From Mytilus californianus (taxonomy: Eukaryota > Mollusca > Bivalvia > Mytilida > Mytilidae), in contig NW_026262690.1 of NCBI RefSeq assembly GCF_021869535.1, positions 69,929,995 to 69,993,994 of the forward strand: a stretch of DNA of 64,000 nt, given 5' to 3'. Position 1 is the stretch's first letter. Every line of letters begins with the position of its first letter. The position numbers were made by a program, and so were the translations under genes. Under the pieces are notes generated by a model that was not told where the DNA came from, did no database searches, and saw nothing but the letters and a program-made list of their open reading frames with translations. This document shows, piece by piece, positions 1 through 11,724 of this stretch.

Positions 1-105
1 AGAGGAGAAGATTTTTGTAAAAGTTAACGGATAACGACGACGAACGCCAAGTGATGAGAAAAGCTCACTTGGCCCTTTTGGGCCAGGTGAGCTAAAAACA
101 AGACT
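1..105 (+). repeat. End of 'agctcacttggccc' dispersed repeat
   Basis: The sequence has a short GAC-rich stretch, then cgccaagtgatgagaaaagc, then a hairpin-forming stem (agctcacttggccc / gggccaggtgagct). The same end recurs at 23100-23164 and, inverted, at 54694-54760, so this is the 3' part of a dispersed element inside an ECH1 intron. Confidence 0.8.
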
Positions 106-381
106 GTATACCAACATATCTCCTTCAACTTTGCATATATAAGCATCTAATACACATAAATTTTACAGATTTCATGTACAATGTTAAAGATAATATAGGA
201 GTTTCCAACCATAAAATTCCTGATTTTAGGTTACAGTTTATGTACGAACCCTACCTCTCCCCAAACACTGTGGATTTTTCATTTCTATATATATAAATAT
301 AGAGTGGGGTTTTCACAGTTCAGGAATATGAAATGTAATAATATTCAGATGAAATCAAGTTTTATATTTTTATAAGGAAAC

Positions 382-500
382 CTTTTCTATCGATGTAAAA
401 GATTCTTGATATTCTTCAATTTTTGGTCTCATTTTAAAGGCATTTCTTGCTACATCCTTTCCTGTTGGCATGACATCACCCATATCCATCAAATCCAATC
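382..500 (-). CDS. ECH1: ECH1 exon, DLMDM block
   Basis: The 119-bp exon has acceptor tttgtcttatag and donor GAAAAG|gtttcc. It encodes GLDLMDMGDVMPTGKDVA and then a helical segment ending in FTSIEK. The gene continues past the left edge with the exons for the glycine-rich loop and catalytic acids. Confidence 0.9.
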
Positions 501-2597
501 CTATAAGACAAAAATTAAAAGTAGGTCATTTGGGAGATTCTCTTCAACACTTCTACATATATATCCAGGTTATTCATAATGTATGACTGTTCATACCTTT
601 GTATGAGATAACTGAACTTGGATGGAAAACTTGTAGTAAATTGTATGAATGGAATGGAATCTTGTTCAGCAGCTAATAGTACATGCATATTAGGGATAAT
701 AGCATGATAATGTCATATGAATAAACCCTTCGCTATATCAATATGTTAGGTAAGATGTTTATATATATCATAAGCTAACAGTCTGCTAAAAGTCACATCA
801 ACCTTAATTGACACTTTATAACTTTAGCTGAAAAGTCTTACCTCTTACTCATAATGTTGTGTACAGTAAATCCTAGAAATTGAAACTCTTACTTGAACAA
901 ATATGATTTGCCTTTAAAGCCTAGTCTTGATTACAATAATGATTTCAAATTTTACATTAACCCAGAAACAGTACTAATTAGCCTTAAAGAAAGTTTGAAC
1001 AAACTGTTTTAATCATTTAATTACTGTATATCAACCCAAGTAAAGAATATATTTCATTTGAACTTTGGTGGATAGTTGTCTCATTGGCAATCATACCACA
1101 TTTCCTTATTTTTATAATCAAATGAACAGATTCAAATAGCAGTGGTGTAAACAAATTAGTTATATGTAACTTTTCCAAATTTTTCTCACCTGCTGTAAAT
1201 AATCTTCCTGCTCCAGACACTATTATCACTCTGTAGTTCTTATCTGTTGCTAATCTTTGAAAGCATTCCCTGCATTCTCTACAAAGATGAAATAAAGTTC
1301 TCTTCAGCAAGAGCATTTCAAGAAGAAGGGTTTGCATTTAGGCATTTTTTTTCTGTTACAAAGGGCCATCCATCACTCTAGTAAAACTGAACATTATGAC
1401 AAAAAGATTGATTTGCATAAGATGGTAGGAATTCAAGTACATGTAAAACTACATCTCCTTATTCATAAACTAGATACAGTTTTAAGTGATTTTGTGATTA
1501 ACAAAGGACCAAAAATCTAGGACAGACTAAGGGTCAAGCAAAATTTCAAAATACAATTAAGCATTTGGTAGCCAGATACAATGTCATGTTTCTCTTCAAA
1601 CAAAAATTAAACAAAGAAACCATTTCTTTCATTTTTTGCAATGGATGATGAAAAAAAGTATGTTATCATCTTCACAATTAAATGAGAGAAGACATTATCC
1701 ATAATAATAATAACAGGATTTTTTTTTTTAAAACACACACAGTTTTAACATGTTTACAAGAAAGAGTTTCAGTTTTAATTTTTTTAACCATGAATAACAA
1801 GTTAAAGTGTGAGCTATCACTCACTAATGATACCCAGGATATAGCAGGCCTACATAAAGCTTGAAATCAAATTTGTCAAGCCTTGACTTATACTTTCTGA
1901 GAAAACAGAGACAAAATTTCATACATAGCCATCATGTGTAAGAATATAAAAGTATTCGGTTACAGGAAGTTGATGAGCAATGAATCTGAAAATTCATCAC
2001 ACAGTATAGCAGACTCATATCAAGGTTGATATCAAATTTTAAGAAGCTCTGCTGTGCAGTTCCTAAGAAAAATGCAACCATATTTTACAGTGACAAAGAG
2101 ACAGAAACTCAGACAGACCGAAGGACTAACAGATGGAAACCAGTTACCCACTCCAAAGGAGAGGGGGTTTGATGAAAACAAATATATGTCTGTATGAGAC
2201 AGCTTTTTCATTTTTCTTCTTTATCAAAAAAAGTATACATATAATAGCAGCAAAACATTAAGATAAACAAGCCAGCAAAGATGGACAACCAGAATTTTTC
2301 CAATGACAGTAGAAGGCATCCAAACAAATGATTTGCCATGCATTTGTTTGTAGGTATTTCAAATTTTCAGCTGATAGTTCTTGTTTAATCAGAAAACATA
2401 CAATGTATTATACTCATATTCGTATAATTACCTCCAAAATGCTATGTTCATAGCATTTAGCCGGTCTGGTCTGTTCAGTTCAACATGAGCAACATCCTCT
2501 CTTGGAGAAGAAACCTTTAATGTTTCAAAATCATAACTTTCACCGGACATCTTTCTTACAGCAAGACAGGTCAGTGATGCATTCTTATCAAGAGAAT
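382..2597 (-). CDS. ECH1: Delta3,5-delta2,4-dienoyl-CoA isomerase (ECH1), partial, three internal exons
   Basis: Crotonase-fold enzyme that isomerises 3,5-dienoyl-CoA to 2,4-dienoyl-CoA during beta-oxidation of unsaturated fatty acids in mitochondria and peroxisomes (family knowledge). Three minus-strand exons are readable: 2432-2597, 1190-1278 and 382-500, all with AG acceptors, GT donors and matching phases (one extra base carried, then two, one and zero). The peptide runs through VELNRPDRLNAMNIAFW, RVIIVSGAGRLFTAG and LDLMDMGDVMPTGKDVARN, which follows ECH1 rather than generic enoyl-CoA hydratase: the FTAG-x-DLMDM block is characteristic. The acidic catalytic residues of ECH1 lie further C-terminal, beyond the left window edge. 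The 5' exon carrying the start and any targeting peptide was not located; the open frame extends past the 2597 acceptor only as intron. Introns hold dispersed repeats. Paralogous crotonases are less likely because of the DLMDM block. Confidence 0.92.
1051..1120 (-). repeat. Fragment of abundant mussel-type dispersed repeat
   Basis: Contains gttgtctcattggcaatcat and accacatttccttattttta. Related stretches occur at 3960-4100 and 31680-31760, with the same family in opposite orientation at 10385-10600 and 57575-57830. It directly abuts the ECH1 exon region and is read through in an intron. Confidence 0.75.
1190..1278 (-). CDS. ECH1: ECH1 exon, oxyanion-hole strand
   Basis: The 89-bp exon has acceptor catctttgtag and donor ACAGCAG|gtgag. 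It encodes ECRECFQRLATDKNYRVII followed by VSGAGRLFTAG, the block that in crotonases precedes the acyl-CoA binding site. It joins in phase to both neighbouring exons. Confidence 0.92.
2432..2597 (-). CDS. ECH1: ECH1 exon, N-terminal part of crotonase domain
   Basis: The 166-bp exon has acceptor tttgttttgacag and donor GGAG|gtaatt. It encodes about 55 residues including SLTCLAVRKMSGESYDF and VELNRPDRLNAMNIAFWR. It is the most 5' exon I can identify. The reading phase (first two bases complete a codon) shows that another exon lies upstream on the minus strand. Confidence 0.92.
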
Positions 2598-4760
2598 CTG
2601 TCAAAACAAAAAAATTCAAAATATGAGTGTGACATACAGGTATATGTTAGATCCTTGTACACATGGTACATGTAATTTTCAAACATAAAATTGAAGTAAA
2701 TTTAATCTTCCAAATATCAATTTATGATGTACATGATGTATTCAGGGTTCTCACTTTGATATTTTTTGTGAGAGTCCATAGTAAAAATGTATATTTTAAT
2801 TACTATACACTATGTCTAAAAAAAATGTATCACTTATCTGTGTCCAGGAGGAAGTTTATATAGTACATGTATTGTCATTTTCTAGTATGTTGATGGTGAT
2901 AACACTAGTAATACTAGTCCTTCCTCTGATCTGGAAGTTCAATACTTACAATACCACATTGGTGACAACTCTAAACATACCAGTATTAACCTTACTTTTT
3001 TTTAAGTTTAGAAATCTCTCTATTGACTGATTATTTTGGAGATCTATGAATTTCTGTTCATTGAATTTTTTAAAAGAAGCTAAACATTGCTAAAGGCCAG
3101 TACCTGAAATTCTTCTATATTCCTTCGTTGGGTGATTGGTGCCAACATTATAAGAGGTAATAACATAAGATGTTTTTTATTGTTTTTTTTTTTTAATTGA
3201 AATGACCAAAAACGCCCTGAACCATTCATACTTCTTTTATGCTATAGACAGAGTAGTTAAATTTTCCACTCATACCACCATGTTTCAACAAAGAAAATGC
3301 ATGAAAACTCAAAATTTTTATTTGACCAAGTGATATTTTGATTTCAGTTTGAGAATTGTGTACCCCTTTTTAAATCTATGTCATTAACAAGTAGAATTTC
3401 AAAGTGCTGAGAAATTACAGCTACATATACCTGTACAACTGAAATTATAAAGTATTTATACCATGTCATAATGGTGAATGAAAATAATTTAAATTTTGAT
3501 TTTTGCATGGTTTGCATGAATATAATAAATATTCCATGGCATCTAATCGAAATTTACCATTATTGTCAGTTTTGGACAAAGAATTTAGAGAAGTGTCTAC
3601 AGCCTTTATCATATTTATAATAGATATTTATTTTAAAAATTGTAAAGTTAAATTAACTTATAATATTTTCTAATCAGAATCATGTTTAGGTTTATCTTGA
3701 TGGAAATCTCTTGAGCATGTTGAAACAGTTATAATTCATACCAGTAAGGTCAACATAACAAGGACATTTATTAATATATCTAATAATTCGATCAGTATCT
3801 TTGCTTTTTTTTGTCATATATTTTTGAAGATAATTGATCAAAAAATGTACCATTACACATGCTTATATACTCCTTTTAAAAAACATACCACCACTACCAT
3901 GAATACAGAATAAATAATCATAGATTTAGTTGACATATTTTTGATGTTGGTCCTTTTATAGCCAACTATACGGTATGGGTTTTTCTCATTGTTGAAGGCC
4001 GTATGGTTGCCTCTAATTACTTACATCCACTTTATTTGAACTTGGGCTGAGAGTTGTCTCATTGTCAATCATACCACATCTCCTTATTTTTATATAGTGC
4101 AAGAAAATAGTCTAATCAATAAGCAAACATCACTCTTTCATGATATTTAAAAAAATATATATATGAACTATAGAATGGCATGTATGGTAGAGATTAGAAT
4201 GATAAGCAAGTAAACTATTTATAAAAATTTCAATATTGATTTGATGTAACACAATGTGGATCTAAACTCCTTAAAAATTTATGCTAACATCATGAACATT
4301 AGCATGAATAGTAAGCAATAGTTTTTTTCTGTTGAATGAGAAGTATAAATATTATATCCATGCATGATTCTCTGTGAAAGCTTTAGTTTAATAATTGGCA
4401 CTTTGAAATTCTGCTTAGTACATATCTAGAAAGGGTTACTGCACATAATCCTTTAATGAAGGGAACCAATAATAACAATTATTATTAATGGTACATCTTG
4501 CATTTGGTATGGATATAAAGCATTACATGGCATTCAACAGAAATAGCATGCTGCAAATACATGTAGCCCCATAAAGATGTATTTAATTAGTTTAGTTTAA
4601 ACAGTATTTATTATTGAAAAATTATAACAATAAGAATAGCACAATTTTACATTATATGGTAACAGTCAAATATGGGATCCGAAACAAGTTTGGAAAAGCT
4701 ATTATAAATCCATCTCCTGAGGAGAATTTTGAGAATTTTAATTAAGTTGGAACTGTAATC
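2598..4760. other. No gene seen; probable ECH1 intron or upstream DNA
   Basis: AT-rich sequence without a recognisable coding exon on either strand. It includes a dispersed-repeat fragment at about 3960-4100. I looked for the missing ECH1 first exon (an ATG exon with a donor in the right phase) and could not choose one with confidence. Confidence 0.5.
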
Positions 4761-4764
4761 CCTT

Positions 4765-4890
4765 TTGGGATTCTGAGTCACAGGCACTTTTCTCTGAGAA
4801 AAAAATCCTACATACCTTAATATAACACAAGGTACTTGACTCACATTTTTTTTTAAATATCACCCGGTCGCGAACTTCCGTTCTATTTCC
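4765..4890 (+). repeat. Left arm of inverted repeat (partner 8330-8450)
   Basis: Reads ...caggcacttttctctgagaa... then aacacaaggtacttgactca and ggtcgcgaacttcc. The reverse complement of 8330-8450 gives the same order with scattered substitutions. The two arms face each other across 3.4 kb that contains a separate, later-looking TIR element. Confidence 0.75.
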
Positions 4891-6019
4891 ATACTCGGTT
4901 TACTACCATGGCTTCCAAAACGGTCATATATTCCAGACATTTATAAATTTACCAGACATTGTCCGCCTGGGAAAAGCATGAAACGGACATCTACTTATTA
5001 GTTTTCAAGACTTTCTTAAGAGACGGTCATTTTAACATAATTCAATTGGAAGTTTATGCGATCTTTTCTGCCTTAAACAGCCACACATTTCCGGTCATAA
5101 AAGTGACATGATGATTAAGTACTATCAAAACAACCCCTACTTTAATACCTTCTCATTTTAATCAAGGCTAATTAGTTGTGGGACAATTGAAATTTACCTG
5201 TTCAGGTGACAGGTACTCTATATTTTGTACCGTACATTGATCGGTCTATTTAAAGAAATTTAATTATGCATCCTAATTTATTCAAAAATGCTAAAATTAT
5301 CATTGATACCTTTATCGAACGTTCATTTTGAGTATTTTCTTGAAGAAATAAAGTGGAAGGAGTTACTTAAACTCCATCGTGCTTTATAAATTTACACGGA
5401 TTTTATGTATCCGTCTCTGGTCTATGTTTTACCATTGTCAAGTCAACATCCGGTATTAGGAAAATTTGTTTTTAAAAACGAAAGTAAAGTTTTTGTCAAT
5501 GTTATTTTGAACAAATAAAGAGTCTAAGGCAGATATTAGTATGCTGATGTTGCACACTTCGGATGATGCACTGCCAATTTAACAGTTTACGTCAGAACAT
5601 CAAATTTATATCAAAGTAAAGTTCAATATCTTTTTTTAATATCAATCATTGGTTATAATATATGATCAATGATGGCCAACTAATTACGGTACCTCGAATC
5701 ACCGAATAACACCGTTATTAGCCAAATAACACTTGTAATCACCGAATAACACTTGAAATTTTAGTATTAGAACATATTGGTGACATTTAAACATTGAAAG
5801 GTAAGTAATTTTATAAAGTATATTTTCAACATAATATTTATTAGAATGTATATGAAATATATAAAGAACAAATGTGAAATTGTACATATTTAATTTTAAT
5901 GAAGACATTAATTTCACTAATTCGATTATATTTAACTTGTTTCTTATTTTATTTTCTTTGGCAATATACATTTGTATATTCAATTTACTTAATTTACTAA
6001 AAACTCAGAAATAAAAGTA

Positions 6020-6195
6020 AAGGAAAAAAAATAATATTCTTCGTATTGACGTTTAATTATTTTTTTATTGCTATGTTCATCCATTTTAATACATAATTCA
6101 GGAATAAAAGTAAAGGGAAAAAAAATAATATTCATCATGTTCATAGTATAGAAGTTTAATTTTTTTTATTGCTATGTTCATCCATTTTAATACAT
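6020..6195 (+). repeat. Two-copy tandem duplication, about 105-bp unit
   Basis: The block 'ataaaagtaaaggaaaaaa ... gctatgttcatccattttaa' is present twice in tandem with small differences. It lies inside the 5688-7512 element. Confidence 0.7.
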
Positions 6196-6689
6196 TAAAT
6201 TAAGTTTAATAATGAAATATTTTTTGCCAATTAGATAATTTAATTGTGATAATGCCAAGTTCCCAATAATCAAAATATTTATTACCTTACAATTCTATCA
6301 TATTGTTAATTAGATTGTTGTTTACTGACACATGCCCATTACATAATTAATCATTAAATGATAATGAAATTATATTACGTATGGACACTCTGCATTAAAC
6401 AGGCTTGTGACTGTCTTGGTATACCAAGGCTGCATTACCAAAACCAATAATAATAATTAAGAAAAAAGAACACAAATAAATATTTACAACTATATACAAT
6501 ATATGTACTTCCTAACTATATCTTCTGTAAAAGTGTAATAAGCTTTATTGTTTCACAAAGAATTTTTGATTATTTAAAATAATAAAATTTTTCTTCAGAA
6601 AATAAAAATAAAAAAAAAAATTATTTAAACTTATTTGATATGAGTTTTTTCTGTTTAATAAAATACTTTTTTTTTGCAAAATTCAAAAG

Positions 6690-7000
6690 ACATTCGACAG
6701 ATAAGCCCGTGCAGGATATCTTAGTAGTTTTAATTTTTCACAATAAAATTCTAAATAGTTTTCGCGGACTATGACAGATAAGCCCGTGCCTTGTGCAGGA
6801 TATCTTAGTAGTTTTAATATTTTACAATAAATTCTAAATAAATTGTTATCGCGGACTACGATAAATAAGCCCGTGCCTTGTGCAGGATATCTTAGTAGTT
6901 TTAATTTTTTACAATAATTTCTAAATAAATTGTTTTCGAGGACTATAACAGATAAGCCTGTGCCTTGTGCAGGATATCTTAGTAGTTTTAAAAGGGCTTG
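6690..7000 (-). repeat. 93-bp minisatellite, about 3.3 copies
   Basis: The unit contains caggatatcttagtagtttt and gataagcccgtgccttgtg. Because 93 is divisible by three, a 109-codon open frame (6683-7012, minus) runs through it with the repeated peptide KLLRYPAQGTGL. It has no domain resemblance and is best read as a by-product of the repeat. Confidence 0.85.
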
Positions 7001-7603
7001 GTTACTCTCCATTTTTAAACTAAAAAAAAAATAAATAATACACAGATATTTTATTTCAAAGTAGAAATTTTTGATTATAATATTATTTTTTTAATAACTA
7101 TAAAAAAAAATAATTTATTATTGTAAACAGTTCAATATTCCATATTTTCTTTAAAAGGGGAGGCGCCCACCCTCACATTGTTCATTGCCTTGACGTGGCG
7201 TGAGGGCTCCACATTAGTGGTCTAAAATGAACACGTTGAGGGATTGTATGCAATCATTCTTTTATTCTTCCCATTGTGTTTTCCTTGGTCGCCATGTTGG
7301 ATGTACACACTAATATTTAATGCGATCTTTATGAACTTACCTGCTTTCTATAAATCATTTTTAAGTTATAAAATACACTTATAATACAATATTATTTAAT
7401 TATCAATGTTTAAATGTCACCAATATGTGCTAATATTAAAATTTCAAGTGTTATTCGGTGATTACAAGTGTTATTTGGCTAATAACGGTGTTATTTGGTG
7501 ATTCGTGTTACCCAACTAATTACCATAATTGCCTTTTGTTACTTAGTCTTAAGGGATTAAAATCGGGATAATACATAAAATGTACGGCTGGCTCAAATAT
7601 TTT

Positions 7604-8330
7604 TTGGAAGCCCTGTTTTCTACCCCACTAAAACTTGTTATGCCGTAAATCTAAATTGATTTATCCACACAATGGTGTATAACACACTGCCTTTGTTGTC
7701 GGAATCATTCGTAGCAGGCCTCCCCAAGTATGTCAACCGTAATTATTTCGTCTTCCCACAGCCGATTGGAAATATAAGACTCGCAGTAAATGATTAATTA
7801 TAATTGTCCTTTTGGTATCTTTCCCCTCTCTTATATATATCTCAGTTTCCTATTGGTCAAATTGTATTGCTAAAAATAAATGTTTCTTGGAGTTATCTCA
7901 TTTTATATGTAAAGTCCAGAGAGATTCTGAATGATAGATGTATCATGTAATGGGAAAACTTGAGTCTAAAAATAGAAACTCTAACTCATTAGACATACCT
8001 CAAATAACACTTGTTTGATTTTTTTTCACAGAATCTTTCACAAATTTACTATCTGGATGATAAGTTCTATTCAGACAAAAACTAACAGATTTTTTGGAAA
8101 TACTTTTTATAATTAATCATTAACTGTGACAAATGTGTGAGTCTTATAATTAATAAATTATATTTCCAATTGGCTGTGGGAAGACGAAATAATTTACAGT
8201 TGACATACTTGGGAAGGCCTGCTACAAATGATTCCGACAACAAAGGTTGGTGTGTTATACACAATTGTGTGGATAAATCAATTTACAATTAAGGCATAAC
8301 AAGTTTTAGTGGGGTAGAAAACAGAGAAAT
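7604..8330. repeat. Large hairpin: about 200-bp arms, about 290-bp loop
   Basis: The left arm 7604-7800 (ttttctaccccactaaaact, ttgttgtcggaatcattcgt, cttcccacagccgattggaa) is repeated inverted at 8110-8330 with about one difference in ten. The left arm has aaatataagactcgcagta while the right arm diverges there. This is a typical foldback or paired-insertion structure; no coding sequence is seen. Confidence 0.8.
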
Positions 8331-8450
8331 CGAAAATATAATGGAAGTTCACGACCAGGTGACGTTTTTAAAAAATGTGAGTTAAGTACCTTGTGTTATA
8401 TAAGGTATTTAGGAAAAAAATTTCTGAGACAAGTGCCTGTGTTCTGAGTC
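8330..8450 (-). repeat. Right arm of inverted repeat (partner 4765-4890)
   Basis: Contains gagttaagtaccttgtgtta and tttctgagacaagtgcctgt. The latter motif recurs near inverted-repeat ends at about 8990-9070, 56815-56840 and 59080-59100. Confidence 0.75.
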
Positions 8451-8984
8451 CGGAGCGATTTTCTGATGTAGCCAAAAACTGTAAAAGATAACTTGGCAGA
8501 ACTCGTAAATATCTCCTGTTCAAGTTTTAAATTGTTTAAGTTATTTTTTTTATTCTCTTTGTTTGGATGTATTTTCTACGTACAATTCAGTATTTTTCTC
8601 GTTATATGCCTTAATCCATGCATTTAGATAAAAGGGGTAAAGTCCAACTTTCCTGTTAATTTCTTTTGCAGTTGAATCTGTTCCTGTGACAATTTCCGCA
8701 ACCAAATCAGTTATGATTGCATACGGTAAACCAGTTCAAAAATAAATTTCCCTTCATACTCGTACGTGAAACGTAAATTTTCCGGATTATTTTTAAATGC
8801 AGCACTCAAAATGACACTAATTTTGTTGTTTCCAAACCTTTTAACTTTTAAAAGTTGCACACATTCCTACATCGTGTCTTGGATATACCTCTATCTTGTA
8901 ATTTCTTTTAAATCATTTTAAATTATCCTCAGCTGATTTTTTTTCTTTAAATTGGTTTACACTTTTATTAGGGACCGATATCAC

Positions 8985-9350
8985 TAACACAGGCACTTGT
9001 CTCTAAAAAAATACCTATTAGTATATACTTTTATATTAAAGTAAATAGGTGATTTTTTTCAGAGAAAAGTGTCTTTGCATCAAAAGTTCAATGTAGGATA
9101 CACATGGAAGACACGTCATTGTTTACAATTCAGAAAAACAACACTCACAATACGTACTGCATAAGCTTAATTCGAATAGATTTTTCCTGCCCCCCCTTTG
9201 TTACTTAATTTGGAAAATATTGATTGCCCGGTATAGGCATACATGCCTTGAGATGATGTTTTTAAATGCATTTTAGTATGCAGTACGTATTGTGAGTGTT
9301 GTTTTTCTAAATTGTAAACAACGAATTGTGTAAAGTGTCTTCCGTGAGTA
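8985..9350. repeat. Two adjacent inverted repeats
   Basis: The stretch aggcacttgtctctaaaaaa at about 8992 pairs with the segment around 9045-9075 (aataggtgattttttt, agagaaaagtgtc). A second pair is 9100-9165 (cacgtcattgtttacaattc ... acaatacgtactgc) with 9270-9345. No gene is visible. Confidence 0.65.
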
Positions 9351-9579
9351 TTGACTACCTGACTGGAAACATTGATGTGCATATATGCTAATGAATCAAA
9401 AATAGTACTAGTCAGAGTGGAATCTGCATTTTTACATACCAGTATCCTACAAACCCAAAACAAACTTACTGATTGATATTTTAGTCTTAGATACATGATT
9501 TTTTTTATTAGTTTTTATTGGCTTTGAACTAGTTGTCAGTAACTGAGAGTACTCTCAGATCTGTACTTAGTGTCTTTTT

Positions 9580-10380
9580 GTTGTTAGGGATGAGGGATGG
9601 ATAAATACGCCAGACATACATGTAGTCTACAAAAGACGCACCAGTGACGCTCGAATAAAAAAAAAGCTTAAACGGACAAATAAAGTAAGATGTTGAAGAG
9701 CATAAGGGACCCTAGCAAACTCTCATAACTAATATAAAAAGTCTTACACATGAATAAAAGGATTGTGGGGGTACATCAATGAGTCGGCAACCTAACAAAA
9801 AATAAACAAAGGACCTATGTACATGCACTAAATTGATCTCTAAATCTATAAAATTTGAGATTAAATCAAACACATGTCTGTCATCAACTGTCACCATTTT
9901 TTAATTTGTTATTTGTGATTAACAGACCAGTCTAGATAACTTCATGATTAAGTTGTCCTGCTTTACAAATTATGTTCTAATAAGGCTGGTCCCATAACAG
10001 AAATCTTTTTTTATTTCTTTGTATCATTATGGTCGTGAGATAACTTTTGAAAGTAAAATTCCTCTGGGATTTTAAACCAATTTTTCACATTTTTTCAGAA
10101 CAGAATTTGGATCTAACTGCGCCATGGTACTGTATATAAAGACATGCCTATATCATGTTGAATGTTCTACATGGATTAAAAACATTAGTGTTTCAATGTT
10201 TGGTGGTTTACTTAGTTACCCAATAGAAGTTTTAGCTAATTTGGTGCTTAACTAAGTCACCAAATAATGTATATAAAAAACATACGACCTTAAATCACCA
10301 ACTTTTCTTGTATATTAGATAAGAAGATTTGGTATAATTGCAAATGAGAAGATTATTTAACAGAGCCCGAATGAAACGGA
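9580..10380. other. Gene-free stretch with one dispersed-repeat fragment
   Basis: Around 9595-9665 the text 'aaatacgccagacatacatg ... agacgcaccagtgacgctcg' looks like a fragment of a common mussel dispersed repeat. The remainder is AT-rich without recognisable features. Confidence 0.4.
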
Positions 10381-10384
10381 TTTA

Positions 10385-10620
10385 AGCAACTATAAGTCAC
10401 CGTACGGCCTTCAATAATGAGCAAAACCTATACCGTATAGTCAGCTATAAAAGACCCCGACATGACAAAATGTGAAACAATTCAAACGAAAAAAAACTTA
10501 CGGCCAGATTTTTGACAAAATGAAAAAAAACAATCCAATATGACCGACAGCAACCAGCAACAACAATTGAATTACAGGCTTCTTACAGAATGTGGAGGGG
10601 TTAAACATGTCTGCGTGTGT
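10385..10620 (+). repeat. Dispersed repeat, 'ccgtacggccttcaa' family
   Basis: Runs from agtcaccgtacggccttcaa through tataccgtatagtcagctat, acaattcaaacg and ttgaattacaggcttctta to ggaggggttaaacatgt. The same order of blocks occurs at 57655-57830. The 83-codon open frame inside it is therefore repeat sequence, not a gene. Confidence 0.8.
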
Positions 10621-11605
10621 GCAACTCTTGTCTTACCTGGTACACTGGTGTTACAACACAGCATACGAAAAACTGTAAAAAACAGTTGGAAATGGCTTGC
10701 AAGTTCATCAAACTGGCACGATGCACATAAAACAACTATCATAAAGACAAAAGAAACAAAGTGCCGATCTAAGAGTACTTACAGTTACTGAAAGCTAGCT
10801 CAAAGCTAATAATAACTAATGAATAAATCGTTTTCTCCCAGACGACAGTATCAATGAGTACACACCCAACAGATTTAGTGCAAAGAAGTCATAAACAGTT
10901 TGAGAAAACACGACTTTGTGCATTTACGAATTCATATCTATTAAACCATACGTGTAAAACAATGCCCCCTACTGTCACTCTGATTGCAATTAGCACATAT
11001 ATGGCGTATTGCATGCATGTACATTCATAACAATGGTTTTGAGTCCATATGGATAAACATTGCAAAACATTTTTGATACTTAAGCATTATCAAATAATAA
11101 ATAAGTAACACTTTTTTTTCAGAATCGCCTTAGCGAGATCAATACTTCTCCCAAATGCTCTGAAAACCGATGTTTTCTCATCTGTGTTGAGTATATTGCA
11201 CTTTTAATGGGTTAAAGGGGGGTTGGGGGTTGGAGAAGAGGTAACTCGAGATTACTATGACGTCTAACAACCCTTTTTAGGACTTGTTGGGGCACTGTCT
11301 AGTGTTTTATATGAATTTTCTGATCAATTGATATGTCTTTCACTTTCGAGTCGTAAACAATTCACTGCATAACATTTAAAGTACTAGTGTAAAGACCATT
11401 GTTCTGACGAACAAAATGTTAGCCTACATCTCCATTGCATGTTAGGGGACGCCAGTAAGCGCAAATACAGATGTCTAGATTGACGTAAATGATTCAAATG
11501 ATGTAAAATAAAATGTTTTATATCTCCTATTTAGTATTATAAAAGTTGTTAAGACCTTCTTAGCATGACTTTGGTGGATTTGCACTCCTCATAGCACACT
11601 TATTA
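10620..11605. other. Gene-free stretch, nothing identified
   Basis: I saw no coding exon, RNA gene or clear repeat boundary here. Confidence 0.4.
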
Positions 11606-11611
11606 ATGCAT

Positions 11612-11710
11612 TTGACATAATTGTATACAATGGAGTCAAATTGACACAATTGTATACCATGGAGTCAAATTGACACAATTGTATATCATGGAGTCAAATT
11701 GACACAATTA
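11612..11710 (+). repeat. 32-bp tandem repeat, three copies
   Basis: The unit is 'gacacaattgtataccatgg' followed by agtcaaattg. Three near-identical copies stand next to the dispersed element that starts at about 11725. Confidence 0.85.
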
Positions 11711-11724
11711 ATCTTTAAAATAAA

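Larger units (their letters stand above)
5688..7512. mobile_element. 1825-bp element with long TIRs and 11-bp flanking repeats
   Basis: The ends are inverted: left 5688 onward reads ggtacctcgaatcaccgaat, and the right end in reverse complement reads ggtaacacgaatcaccaaat. The similarity continues for about 150 bp through tgttattaggctaat-type motifs and gtgacatttaaacattga. The element is flanked by an identical 11-bp sequence CAACTAATTAC at 5677-5687 and 7513-7523, taken as the target-site duplication. No transposase is visible, so it is non-autonomous. Long TIRs with 9-11 bp duplications fit Mutator-like elements, which is inference only. The centre holds a 93-bp minisatellite. Confidence 0.8.

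Noticed and set aside
4861..5100. GC-richer segment as the ECH1 promoter and first exon
   Set aside because: Part of it belongs to an inverted repeat shared with 8330-8450, and no ATG exon with a donor in the required phase was convincing.
6683..7012. 109-codon frame with repeated KLLRYPAQGTGL as a repeat protein
   Set aside because: It is the translation of a 93-bp minisatellite inside a TIR element.
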